From an uncultured Ruaniaceae bacterium (lineage in GTDB: Bacteria; Actinomycetota; Actinomycetes; Actinomycetales; Beutenbergiaceae): 14,489 nucleotides of DNA. The number at the start of each line of letters is the position of its first letter. Position 1 is the stretch's first letter. The notes below the pieces were generated by a model. That model saw only the letters and a list, made by a program, of their open reading frames with translations, was not told where the DNA came from and did no database searches. The translations under genes and the position numbers were made by a program. The DNA is taken from contig CALKWS010000339.1 in NCBI GenBank assembly GCA_938004115.1, positions 1 to 14,489 on the forward strand. The letters are read 5' to 3'. Of the stretch, positions 6,095 through 13,101 are shown piece by piece.

Positions 6095-6409
6095 ATGAGC
6101 GACTCACCGGACGGTGCGGCCCAGTTGCCCCCCGAGCTCCTGCGGTTACGCAGCAGTATCGACAACATCGACGCCGCGTTGGTGCATCTGCTGGCCGAGC
6201 GGTTCAAATGCACCCAGAGCGTGGGCCAGCTCAAGGCCGAACTCGGCATGCCGCCGTCGGATCCGGCCCGCGAGGAGCGCCAGATCGGCCGGCTGCGGGC
6301 GCTCGCGGCCGAGGCCGGCCTCGACCCGGTCTTCGCGGAGAAGTTCCTCAACTTCATCGTCGCGGAGGTCATCCGCCACCACGAGGACATCGCGGACTCG
6401 AGGCAGTGA
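6095..6409 (+). CDS. Chorismate mutase, AroQ class
   Basis: Small all-helical chorismate mutase of 104 residues that converts chorismate to prephenate, the first committed step to phenylalanine and tyrosine, in the cytoplasm. Aligned by eye to the E. coli P-protein mutase domain, key residues are kept: Arg19 (R11), Arg36 (R28) in LLAERF, Lys47 (K39), Asp56 (D48) and Glu60 (E52). The position of E. coli Gln88 appears to be His96 in VIRHHED, near the C-terminus. It is a stand-alone enzyme with no dehydratase or dehydrogenase domain and no signal peptide. ATG at 6095 is preferred: TACGAT at 6083-6088 would place transcription start on this codon, and there is no Shine-Dalgarno. The frame is open back to 6047, but that part does not resemble the domain. 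Actinobacterial AroQ mutases may need DAHP synthase for full activity, which is not in the window. Confidence 0.9.
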   Translation: MSDSPDGAAQLPPELLRLRSSIDNIDAALVHLLAERFKCTQSVGQLKAELGMPPSDPAREERQIGRLRALAAEAGLDPVFAEKFLNFIVAEVIRHHEDIADSRQ

Positions 6410-6521
6410 CGTCGGCCGATGTGCAGCGGCCGGCCGGGGTCATGCGCCGGCGTTGCCCGCGCCGATCGTGGCGGTGCACAGACGCGCCCTGGCCCTGCAG
6501 GACCTATTCGGAGGGATGTAG

Positions 6522-7547
6522 ATGGTGGCAGTGAAACTTGGGTACAAGGCCTCGGCGGAGCAGTTCGGGCCGCGGGAGCTGGTGGAGATCGCGGTGGCCG
6601 CGGAGGGGCACGGGTTCGAGTCGGTGTTCGTCTCCGATCATTTCCAGCCCTGGCGCCATGAGGGCGGGCACGCGCCGTTCGCGATGGCGTGGCTGGCGGC
6701 GGTGGGGGAGCGGACCTCTGCGGTGCAGATGGGTACCTCGGTGATGACCCCGACGTATCGGTACAACCCGGCGGTGATCGCCCAGGCGTTTGCGACCCTG
6801 GGTTGTTTGTACCCGGGCCGGGTGGTCCTGGGGGTGGGCACCGGGGAGGCGTTGAACGAGATCGCCACCGGGTGGGCCGGGCCGGGGGAGCAGCACTGGC
6901 CGCGGTTCGCCGAACGGCTGGGCCGGTTGGAAGAGGCGGTGGCGTTGATGCGCCGGTTGTGGACCGGGGAGCGGGTGACGTTCCAGGGGCAGTACTACTC
7001 CACCCACGGGGCCAGTATCTACGACGTGCCCGAGGGCGGGGTGCCGGTCTACCTGGCCGCCGGTGGGCCCAAGGCCGCTAGGTACGCCGGGCAGGCCGGG
7101 GACGGGTTCATCTGCACTTCGGGGAAGGGGGCGCAGTTGTACACCGACAAGCTCCTGCCCGCGGTGGCGCAGGGGGCGGCCGCGGCGGGCCGGGACGTGG
7201 CCGGGATGGACAAGATGATCGAGATCAAGATCTCCTACGACACCGACCTGGATGCGGCGCTGGAGAACTGCCGGTTCTGGTCGCCGCTGTCGTTGAGCGC
7301 CGAGCAGAAGCACTCCATCGATGACCCGATCGAGATGGAGCGGGCCGCCGATGCCCTGCCGATCGAGCAGATCGCCTCCCGGTGGATCGTCTCGGCCGAT
7401 CCCGATGAGGTGACCGAGAAGGTGCTGGAGTACCACCGGATGGGATTCAACCACCTGGTGTTCCACGCCCCGGGGCACGACCAACGCCGGTTCCAGGAAC
7501 TCTTCGAACGCGACCTGGCCCCCCGCATCCGCGCCGCGGCCGCCTGA
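6522..7547 (+). CDS. fgd: F420-dependent glucose-6-phosphate dehydrogenase
   Basis: Luciferase-like TIM-barrel enzyme of 341 residues that oxidises glucose-6-phosphate to 6-phosphogluconolactone while reducing cofactor F420, supplying F420H2 in the cytoplasm. The match to mycobacterial FGD1 is strong through LGYKASAEQF, VSDHFQPWRH, RYNPAVIAQAFAT, GVGTGEALNEIATG, AGDGFICTSGKG, SAEQKHSIDDPIEME and NHLVFHAPGHDQRRF. Catalytic residues Asp39, His40, Trp44, Glu109 and His264 (FGD1 His260) are present, as are phosphate-binding Lys202, Lys263 and Arg287. A four-residue insertion (around GPGEQHW, 121-126) accounts for the numbering shift. CGGAGGG (6509-6515) lies 6 bases before the ATG. About two thirds of Gly codons in the first 230 residues are GGG, whereas neighbours prefer GGC, hinting at a different history. 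It shows the host uses F420. Confidence 0.95.
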   Translation: MVAVKLGYKASAEQFGPRELVEIAVAAEGHGFESVFVSDHFQPWRHEGGHAPFAMAWLAAVGERTSAVQMGTSVMTPTYRYNPAVIAQAFATLGCLYPGRVVLGVGTGEALNEIATGWAGPGEQHWPRFAERLGRLEEAVALMRRLWTGERVTFQGQYYSTHGASIYDVPEGGVPVYLAAGGPKAARYAGQAGDGFICTSGKGAQLYTDKLLPAVAQGAAAAGRDVAGMDKMIEIKISYDTDLDAALENCRFWSPLSLSAEQKHSIDDPIEMERAADALPIEQIASRWIVSADPDEVTEKVLEYHRMGFNHLVFHAPGHDQRRFQELFERDLAPRIRAAAA

Positions 7548-7619
7548 CCGCCGCGGGGGGAAGCCGGGTGCCCTTCAGAGGCCCGGAATGTTCTGCAGGC
7601 ACCGGAGGTTGCCCCGGAT

Positions 7620-8285
7620 ATGAGTGCTGTGATCTCCGTGGACGTCTGGTCCGACATCGCCTGCCCGTGGTGCTACATCGGTAAACGCAAGTTCGAGGCA
7701 GGCCTTGCCGCCTTCGACGGGGACGCCGAGGTCACCGTCACCTACCACTCCTTCGAACTGGCGCCGGACACCCCGGTCGACTTCGAGGGCAGCGAAGCCG
7801 ACTTCCTCTCCGCCCACAAGGGCATGCCACGCAAGGACGTGGAGCAGATGCTGCGCCAGGTGACCAGCATCGCCGCCGACGTCGGTCTGAACTACGACTT
7901 CGCCTCGGTGCGCCACACCAAGACGCTGCTGGCCCACCAGGCCCTGCACTTCGCCAAGGCCCACGGCAGGCAACTGGAACTGGTGGAGCGCCTGTTCGCC
8001 GCCTACTTCGAGGAGGGCCGGCACGTCGGCCGGGCCGAGGACCTGGCCGACCTGGGGGCCGAGGCGGGCCTGGACCGGGAGGCCCTGCTCGCCGCGCTCC
8101 GATCCGGCACCCATGCGCAGGACGTGGACGCAGACCTTGCCCAAGCGCAGGCCTACGGCATCCGGGGCGTGCCGTTCTACGTGGTCGCAGGACGGTACGG
8201 CATCTCCGGGGCGCAGCAGCCCGAGGTGTTCACCCAGGCCCTGCACCAGGTGCACGGCGAACTGACCGGAGCGAGCACCTCATGA
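7620..8285 (+). CDS. DsbA-family oxidoreductase, FrnE type
   Basis: Thioredoxin-fold protein of 221 residues of the FrnE/DsbA-like group. The active-site CPWC is Cys15-Cys18 in WSDIACPWCYIGKRKFE, followed by the long helical insertion typical of the family, and the cis-proline is Pro185 in IRGVPFYVV. There is no signal peptide, so it acts in the cytoplasm. The actinobacterial relative Rv2466c is a mycothiol-dependent reductase, and a similar mycothiol-linked role is plausible here. ATG at 7620 has GGAGG at 7604-7608, a rather long 11-base spacing. It lies 72 bases after fgd, and its TGA overlaps the start of the next small gene in ATGA, so those two are translationally coupled. Confidence 0.93.
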   Translation: MSAVISVDVWSDIACPWCYIGKRKFEAGLAAFDGDAEVTVTYHSFELAPDTPVDFEGSEADFLSAHKGMPRKDVEQMLRQVTSIAADVGLNYDFASVRHTKTLLAHQALHFAKAHGRQLELVERLFAAYFEEGRHVGRAEDLADLGAEAGLDREALLAALRSGTHAQDVDADLAQAQAYGIRGVPFYVVAGRYGISGAQQPEVFTQALHQVHGELTGASTS

Positions 8286-8467
8286 CGCAGGCCGATGCCA
8301 GCCGGCCCGCCTCGGACCCTGCGGCCGCGGCCGGCGCCCAGAACACCGGTGCTGCTGGCACCGAAGGAACCGCAACCATGCCCATCGCTCCGTTCACGCT
8401 GGCCACGTTCGGCGATCCGGAGGCCGGGGCGTGCGTCGATGGCTCCTGCGCCCTCCCCGAGGCATAG
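8282..8467 (+). CDS. Tiny Cys-containing protein coupled to the DsbA-like gene
   Basis: A 61-residue frame whose ATG overlaps the stop of the oxidoreductase gene (ATGA), with GGAG at 8268-8271. The first half is Ala/Pro/Thr-rich and looks disordered; the last part, FTLATFGDPEAGACVDGSCALPEA, carries two cysteines in a C-x4-C motif (ACVDGSCALP). A second in-frame ATG at 8378, with GAAGGA 9-14 bases upstream, would give just the 29-residue tail beginning MPIAPF, so the real product may be that shorter peptide or both. I do not recognise a named family. The coupling and the Cys pair make a redox substrate, partner or metal-binding peptide conceivable, but this is inference only. Confidence 0.6.
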   Translation: MTQADASRPASDPAAAAGAQNTGAAGTEGTATMPIAPFTLATFGDPEAGACVDGSCALPEA

Positions 8468-8560
8468 CGCCGGGATCTCACCGCGCCGAGATCCCGATGC
8501 GCTGAGATCTCGTCGCGCTGGGAATACGCGCTGGGGATAGCAGTGCGCTGAGATCAGCGC
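8467..8560. repeat. Six degenerate GCGCYGRGAT tandem repeats between convergent genes
   Basis: Copies of a GCGC(C/T)G(A/G)GAT-like core start at 8467, 8483, 8499, 8515, 8528 and 8545. The first three are exactly 16 bases apart and the rest 13 to 17; copies 4 and 5 are less exact (GCGCTGGGAAT, GCGCTGGGGAT). The array fills the whole gap between the small Cys gene and the SRPBCC gene and overlaps the latter's stop (8554-8556). It appears to be an expanded terminator-like element rather than coding sequence. Confidence 0.75.
8471..8496. terminator. Hairpin formed by the first two repeat copies
   Basis: CGGGATCTC (8471-8479) pairs perfectly with GAGATCCCG (8488-8496) around an 8-base loop, 3 bases after the stop of the small Cys gene. 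A second hairpin, GCGCTG-AGAT-CAGCGC (8545-8560), lies at the convergent gene's stop. Together they probably terminate transcripts from both sides. There is no T-tract. Confidence 0.65.
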
Positions 8561-9063
8561 GCGGCCGTCGGTTCGAACGTGAACTGCGGTGCGGTGTTGC
8601 TGCCGGCCACGCCGTGGGCCGCGCCGTCCTGCACCCAGGCACGCAACCGTGCGTTCAGGTCCGCCCAGCCGTAGTCGTAACTCTGTGCCATCGCCGGGCC
8701 GAAGACGCCGATCGCATGATGCTCCACCGTGACCCGGGTGGTGCCGTCCCCGGCCTCCCCCAGGTGGTAGGACACCACGCCGGTGGCGGCCCCGCCCATG
8801 CCCATCTGCCCGGTCCAGGACAGCACCCGGCCGGGAGCGATCTCGGTGATCGTGCCCCAGGAGGCCTGATGGTCACCTGCCTCCTCCCGTACCTGCCCGC
8901 CCAGCCGGGCGTCGATGACCAGGCGAGTGTCGGCGTCGTCGATCAGCAGGTACGGGCTGCCCCACCACTGACTGGGCTCCTCCACCAGCGCCGACCACAC
9001 GCGCGGGGCGGGAGCGGCGATGGTGATGGCCTGCAGGACGTGCAGGCCGTCGTGGCTGGTCAT
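8554..9063 (-). CDS. SRPBCC / AHSA1-like domain protein
   Basis: Protein of 169 residues with the START/Bet v1-like fold of the SRPBCC superfamily, AHSA1-like group. The opening AITIAAPAPRVWSALVEEPSQWWG (about 12-35) is the typical first strand and helix. Next come IDARLGGQVREE, a strand pair around WGTITEIAPGRVLSWTGQM (about 69-87) and a C-terminal helix near WADLNARLRAWVQDG. Such domains form a hydrophobic cavity; functions vary and no substrate can be named. The ATG overlaps the valS stop (ATGA at 9060-9063), so translation is coupled to valS, an unexpected pairing. Length and start fit the family. It converges with the DsbA-like operon across a repeat array. Confidence 0.85.
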   Translation of the reverse strand: MTSHDGLHVLQAITIAAPAPRVWSALVEEPSQWWGSPYLLIDDADTRLVIDARLGGQVREEAGDHQASWGTITEIAPGRVLSWTGQMGMGGAATGVVSYHLGEAGDGTTRVTVEHHAIGVFGPAMAQSYDYGWADLNARLRAWVQDGAAHGVAGSNTAPQFTFEPTAAR

Positions 9064-11717
9064 CGTGCCGGTGCATCCTCGGGCCGGAGGTCACCGCGCA
9101 CCGCCACCTCATCGCCGGGGATGAACCGCAACTCTCCGCGGACCACGCCGGTGGCGGCCAGATCACCGCGGACATGCTCCAGCAGAGCCGCCCCGGGGGA
9201 GACCAGGTCCACGTCGCCGAACGGGGTGCGTTGGGTGACCTTCGCCTCGGACTTGACCTTCCGGAGTGCGGCGAGGGCGGCACCGGCGATATCGAGCAGC
9301 TCCACGTCGGCGTCCTGGCCGGCCGCGGCTCGCAACGGTTCCGGGGTGGGCCACGGCGCCCGGTGCACCGAGCCCTCCCGCCACCAGGACCACACCTCCT
9401 CGGTGGCGAACGGCAGCACCGGGGCGAACAGCCGCAGGATCACGTCCAGGGCGATCCAGAGCGTGGCCCGCGCCGAGTCCACCGCGGCGGCCGGCGCCTG
9501 ACCACCGCCGTAGGCGCGCTCCTTCACCAGTTCCAGATAGTCGTCGCAGAACGTCCAGAAGAAGGTTTCCGACACCTCCAGCGCCCGGGTGTGGTCATAA
9601 CCCTCCAGCGCGCTGGTGGCCCGCTCGACCACGCTCGCCAGGTTCGCCAGCACCGAACGGTCCAGCGGCTCGGTCACCGCCGCCGGGTCCAGCCGCACCG
9701 GGGAGTCCCCGGCGAAGGACAGCGCGAACTTGGAGGCGTTGAGCATCTTGATCGCCAACCGGCGGCCGATCTTCATCTGCGTGGGCCGCTGCGGATCGAA
9801 CGCGGCATCGGCCCCCAGCCGGGCCGAGGCCGCCCAGTAGCGCACCGCGTCCGCACCGTGCTGCTCCAACAACTCCGAGGGTGTGACCACGTTGCCCTTG
9901 GACTTGGACATCTTCTTGCGTTCGGGGTCCACGATCCACCCGGAGATGGCAGCGTGCTTCCACGGCAACTGGTCGTGTTCCAGGTGGGAGCGCAGCAGCG
10001 TGGAGAACAACCAGGTGCGGATGATGTCCTGGCCCTGCGGGCGCACGTCCATCGGGAACACCCGGCCGAACAGGTCGTCGTCGTCCAGCCAGCCGCTGGT
10101 GATCTGCGGGGTCAGCGAGGAGGTGGCCCAGGTGTCCATGATGTCGGGGTCGCCGATGAACCCGCCGGGCCTGCCGCGCTGGTCCTCGGTGTACCCGGCC
10201 GGGGTCTGGGACGAGGGGTCGATCGGCAGGTCCGCCTCCTCGGGCACGATCGGGTTGGCGTAGTCCGCCTCGCCGTCGGCGTTCACCGGGTACCACAGCG
10301 GGAAGGGCACGCCGAAGAACCGTTGCCGGGAGATCAGCCAGTCCCCGGACAGCCCGTCCACCCAGTTCTGGTAGCGCACCCGCATGAAGTCCGGGTGGAA
10401 GCCGAGTTCCTTACCGCGCTGCGTCAGCGCGGCGCGCAGGTCCTCATCGCGGCCGCCGTTGCGGATGTACCACTGCCGGGAGGTCACGATCTCCAGGGGC
10501 TTGTCGCCCTTCTCGAAGAAGTTGGCCTTCCGCTGCACGGGCTCGGGCTCGCCGAGCAGGTCCCCGCTGGCGGCCAGCGCCTCCACGGTGGCCTTGCGGG
10601 CGGAGAAGGTGGTCTTGCCGGCAAGTTCCTGCTGGTAGAACTCCTTGGCGGTCGCGGAGTCGAGCCACTGCGGCGCTTCGCCCTGCAACCGCCCGTTGTG
10701 GGTGATCACCGACCGGGTGGGCAACTGCAGGTCCCGCCACCAGGTCACGTCGGTGAGGTCGCCGAAGGTGCAGCACATCGCGATGCCGGTGCCCTTGTCG
10801 GACTCCGCAGCGGGGTGGGCCAGCACCGGCACCTCCACCCCGAACACCGGGGTACGCACCGTGGTGCCGAAGAGGGAGGCGTACCGTTCGTCGTCGGGGT
10901 GGGCGATCAGCGCCACGCACGACACCAGCAGTTCCGGGCGGGTGGTCTCGATCTCCACGGTGGTGCCCTGCGGGCCGTGGAACGCCACCTTGTGCATGTG
11001 CCCGGGGTAGTCGCGGGCCTCCAATTCGGCCTGGGCCACCGCGGTCTGGAACGTCACGTCCCACAGGCCCGGCGCCTCGGCCTGGTAGGCCTCCCCGCGG
11101 GCGAGGTTGCGCAGGAACGCGGTCTGGGCCACCTTCTGCGCCCGGGGGTTGATGGTCTGGTACTGGTGGGACCAGTCCACGCTCAGGCCCAGCCGGCGCC
11201 ACAGGTGTTCGTACTGCTGCTCGTCCTCGGCGGTCAGCCGCAGGCACAGTTCCACGAAGTTCCGGCGGGACACCGGAACCTGGTCGGCGGGCTTGACGTC
11301 CTTGCCGCCCTCCTGCGGCGGGGTGAAATCCGGGTCGTAGGGCAGCGACGGATCGCACCGCACGCCGTAGTAGTTCTGCACCCGCCGTTCGGTGGGCAGC
11401 CCGTTGTCGTCCCATCCCATCGGGTAGAACACGTGCTTACCGCGCATGCGCTGGTAGCGAGCCACGATGTCGGTATGGGTGTAGGAGAAGGAGTGGCCGA
11501 TGTGCAGCGCTCCGGACACCGTGGGGGGCGGTGTGTCGATGGAGAACACCTGGTCACGGGTGGCGCTGCGGTCGAAGGCGTAGGTGTTCTGCTCCGCCCA
11601 GGTGCCGGCCCACTTCTCCTCCAGCCCGTCCACACTCGGCCGGTCCGGTACCTGCGCGACCGTCCGGATGGCGTCGGTCGGCACGTGCGGGGAACCTGCG
11701 GGAGTGGGAGTAGTCAT
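9060..11717 (-). CDS. valS: Valine-tRNA ligase, archaeal/rickettsial-like type
   Basis: Class I aminoacyl-tRNA synthetase of 885 residues that charges tRNA-Val with valine. HIGH is at 72-75 (SGALHIGHSFSYTHTD) and KMSKS at 602-606 (ERKKMSKSKGNV). The CP1 editing domain shows ETTRPELL (257-264) and GTGIAMCCTFGD (309-320), and the anticodon-binding helical domain follows about 670-830. The segment after HIGH, YPMGWDDNGLPTERRVQ (98-114), differs from the usual bacterial LPGTDHAGIATQ and marks the archaeal/rickettsial-like group. The C-terminal coiled-coil arm typical of standard bacterial ValRS is not apparent. ATG at 11717 (MTTPTPAG) is chosen because GGGAAG lies 9 bases upstream and sequence further upstream is Arg/Pro-rich and unlike the family. 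It lies 73 bases downstream of the PfkB gene and overlaps the SRPBCC gene by 4 bases. Confidence 0.96.
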   Translation of the reverse strand: MTTPTPAGSPHVPTDAIRTVAQVPDRPSVDGLEEKWAGTWAEQNTYAFDRSATRDQVFSIDTPPPTVSGALHIGHSFSYTHTDIVARYQRMRGKHVFYPMGWDDNGLPTERRVQNYYGVRCDPSLPYDPDFTPPQEGGKDVKPADQVPVSRRNFVELCLRLTAEDEQQYEHLWRRLGLSVDWSHQYQTINPRAQKVAQTAFLRNLARGEAYQAEAPGLWDVTFQTAVAQAELEARDYPGHMHKVAFHGPQGTTVEIETTRPELLVSCVALIAHPDDERYASLFGTTVRTPVFGVEVPVLAHPAAESDKGTGIAMCCTFGDLTDVTWWRDLQLPTRSVITHNGRLQGEAPQWLDSATAKEFYQQELAGKTTFSARKATVEALAASGDLLGEPEPVQRKANFFEKGDKPLEIVTSRQWYIRNGGRDEDLRAALTQRGKELGFHPDFMRVRYQNWVDGLSGDWLISRQRFFGVPFPLWYPVNADGEADYANPIVPEEADLPIDPSSQTPAGYTEDQRGRPGGFIGDPDIMDTWATSSLTPQITSGWLDDDDLFGRVFPMDVRPQGQDIIRTWLFSTLLRSHLEHDQLPWKHAAISGWIVDPERKKMSKSKGNVVTPSELLEQHGADAVRYWAASARLGADAAFDPQRPTQMKIGRRLAIKMLNASKFALSFAGDSPVRLDPAAVTEPLDRSVLANLASVVERATSALEGYDHTRALEVSETFFWTFCDDYLELVKERAYGGGQAPAAAVDSARATLWIALDVILRLFAPVLPFATEEVWSWWREGSVHRAPWPTPEPLRAAAGQDADVELLDIAGAALAALRKVKSEAKVTQRTPFGDVDLVSPGAALLEHVRGDLAATGVVRGELRFIPGDEVAVRGDLRPEDAPAR

Positions 11718-11754
11718 GAGGCATATCTTCCCAGATTCGGCACACCGGACTGAA

Positions 11755-11782
11755 CCGGGGCGCAGACGGCACCGAGCCCCGG
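11755..11782 (-). terminator. Possible hairpin between the PfkB-kinase gene and valS
   Basis: CCGGGGC (11755-11761) pairs perfectly with GCCCCGG (11776-11782) around a 14-base loop, 8 bases past the kinase gene's stop (minus strand). There is no T-tract. If it terminates, valS must start from within 11718-11754, where I see no convincing promoter; read-through from the kinase gene is equally possible. Confidence 0.4.
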
Positions 11783-11790
11783 ACGGAGCC

Positions 11791-12954
11791 CTACTCGGCG
11801 GCGGGCTGCGGCGGGGGAGTGGGCGCTTCCGAGCCGCGGTCGGCATCGGAGAACCGGGCGATGGTCGCCTCGGCGCGCCGCACCCGCCGGGTATCGGCGC
11901 CGGCGAGAGCCTCGGTCATGAAGCCGTACTCACGGTAGGTCTGTGCGGCGCGGGCGTCCCCGGCCCCGGCCCGCTTCCGCACCGCATGCCACCAGTCGGC
12001 CAGGTCGCCCCAGCCCGGCGCCGCCAGCGACCCGCCGAACTGCTGCACCGCGAGTGCTGAGCACAGTGCCGCGAACCGTAGCCGCTGCTCCAGCGGCCAC
12101 TGGCGCAGGGTTCCCGCGGTCAGCGCGGCGCTGAACACGTCGCCGGCGCCGGTCACGTCGATGGCTTGGACCGGTAGTGCGGGCACCCGGGACTGTTCAC
12201 CCGTGGTCGAATCGATCGCGGCCACCCCACCGGGACCGTCGGTGACCACCGCCAGCGGCACGTGATCGGCCAGGGCCCGCAGGGCGGCCTCGGGGGTGTC
12301 GGTGTGCGTGTAGCCCATGGCCTCCTGGGCGTTCGGGATGAAGGCGTGGCAGGAGCCCACGGCCTCCAGCACCGCCGGATCCCAGTATTCCTCCGGGTCC
12401 CATCCCGCGTCGGCGAACACCAGCGCTCCGCGTGCGGCGGCGCGGCGCCACCACCTCGCCTCCCGGGTGGCCGGATCTCCCAGGTCCACCAGCACGCTGC
12501 GGGCCGCCGGCGGGTCCGCCGGGGCATTCGTGGCGTGCCCGGGCGGGGGGTGGCCGTGGGTGACCATCGCCCGGTCGCCGTCCATCGCCACCGAGACCGT
12601 CACCGGGGTGTGCCAGCCGTGGTACTGACCGGAGGCGGACAGGTCGATGTGCTCCTGGTCGCACAGCACCTGCCACATCCACTCCCCGTACAGGTCGTCG
12701 CTGAACGCCGCCGCGAGCCCGGTGCGCAGTCCCAGGCGGGCCGTGGCCACCGCCAGGTTCGCGATGCCGCCGGGCCCCGAGCCCATCCCCTCGGTCCATA
12801 CCTCCCGGCCCGGTGCGGGCCGATGGGGCAACCCGGTGAAGACGATGTCGAAGAAGACCGTGCCGGTGAGCATGACGTCGAGCGTCTCTGCGGCGCGGGG
12901 GACCTGGCCCTCCGCGGCGCGAAGGGTGCCGGAACCGGGCTCATGGGGAGACAT
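11791..12954 (-). CDS. PfkB (ribokinase-like) family carbohydrate kinase
   Basis: Sugar kinase of up to 387 residues in the PfkB/ribokinase family, which transfers phosphate from ATP to a sugar hydroxyl. The opening strand GTVFFDIVFTGLP (about 31-43) leads to GSGPGGIANLAVATARLG (58-75), the family's substrate-binding glycine motif. Then come FIPNAQEAMGY (205-215, the N-x-x-E Mg site), VVTDGPGG (236-243) and the C-terminal signature DVTGAGDVF (266-274) with Asp272 as catalytic base. An extra C-terminal tail from about 330 to the end is rich in Arg, Ala and Pro. The start is uncertain: ATG 12954 or ATG 12873 (MLTGTVFF, which fits the domain edge better); neither has a good Shine-Dalgarno. The sugar is not deducible. 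It is divergent from a GH4 phospho-glycosidase, which points to carbohydrate catabolism. Confidence 0.9.
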   Translation of the reverse strand: MSPHEPGSGTLRAAEGQVPRAAETLDVMLTGTVFFDIVFTGLPHRPAPGREVWTEGMGSGPGGIANLAVATARLGLRTGLAAAFSDDLYGEWMWQVLCDQEHIDLSASGQYHGWHTPVTVSVAMDGDRAMVTHGHPPPGHATNAPADPPAARSVLVDLGDPATREARWWRRAAARGALVFADAGWDPEEYWDPAVLEAVGSCHAFIPNAQEAMGYTHTDTPEAALRALADHVPLAVVTDGPGGVAAIDSTTGEQSRVPALPVQAIDVTGAGDVFSAALTAGTLRQWPLEQRLRFAALCSALAVQQFGGSLAAPGWGDLADWWHAVRKRAGAGDARAAQTYREYGFMTEALAGADTRRVRRAEATIARFSDADRGSEAPTPPPQPAAE

Positions 12955-13101
12955 CGGAATCGAGTCTGCCACTTCGGACTCGTCAGCGGCAGGGGGCGGG
13001 ACGACTCGGCCGCGGTCGCTGCCCGGACGCTCGTGCCCTTCGGGGCAGGCCGGTCCCGCGGCGGTATCGCCGGCCGGGCGCGCGGGGATACCGTGGGCGC
13101 T
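12955..13101. promoter_or_regulatory. Divergent control region, PfkB kinase / GH4 gene
   Basis: This 147-base gap between divergent genes contains three dyads. CGAGTC (12961-12966) and GACTCG (12977-12982) lie close to the kinase start. TGCCC-TTCG-GGGCA (13034-13047) can form a stem with a UUCG tetraloop. CGGTATC (13062-13068) and GATACCG (13087-13093) lie close to the GH4 start. A -10-like TACCGT (13089-13094) ends 7 bases before the GH4 ATG. The dyads are candidate operators for a sugar-responsive regulator, which is not in the window. Confidence 0.5.
13062..13093. promoter_or_regulatory. Inverted repeat overlapping the GH4 -10 region
   Basis: CGGTATC and GATACCG are perfect 7-base arms with an 18-base spacer, 25 bases arm to arm. 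The right arm overlaps the putative -10 TACCGT. A repressor bound here would block the GH4 promoter. This is inferred from symmetry and position only. Confidence 0.45.

Noticed and set aside
7567..7603. GGTGCC/GGCACC pairing between fgd and the oxidoreductase gene as a riboswitch or terminator
   Set aside because: It has only 6 bp with a 25-base loop and no supporting structure; too weak to call.
9174..11753. Very long plus-strand open frame of 859 codons
   Set aside because: It lies wholly antisense to valS, which has clear synthetase motifs. Its translation is His/Arg/Gly/Val-rich shadow sequence, as expected opposite a GC-rich gene.
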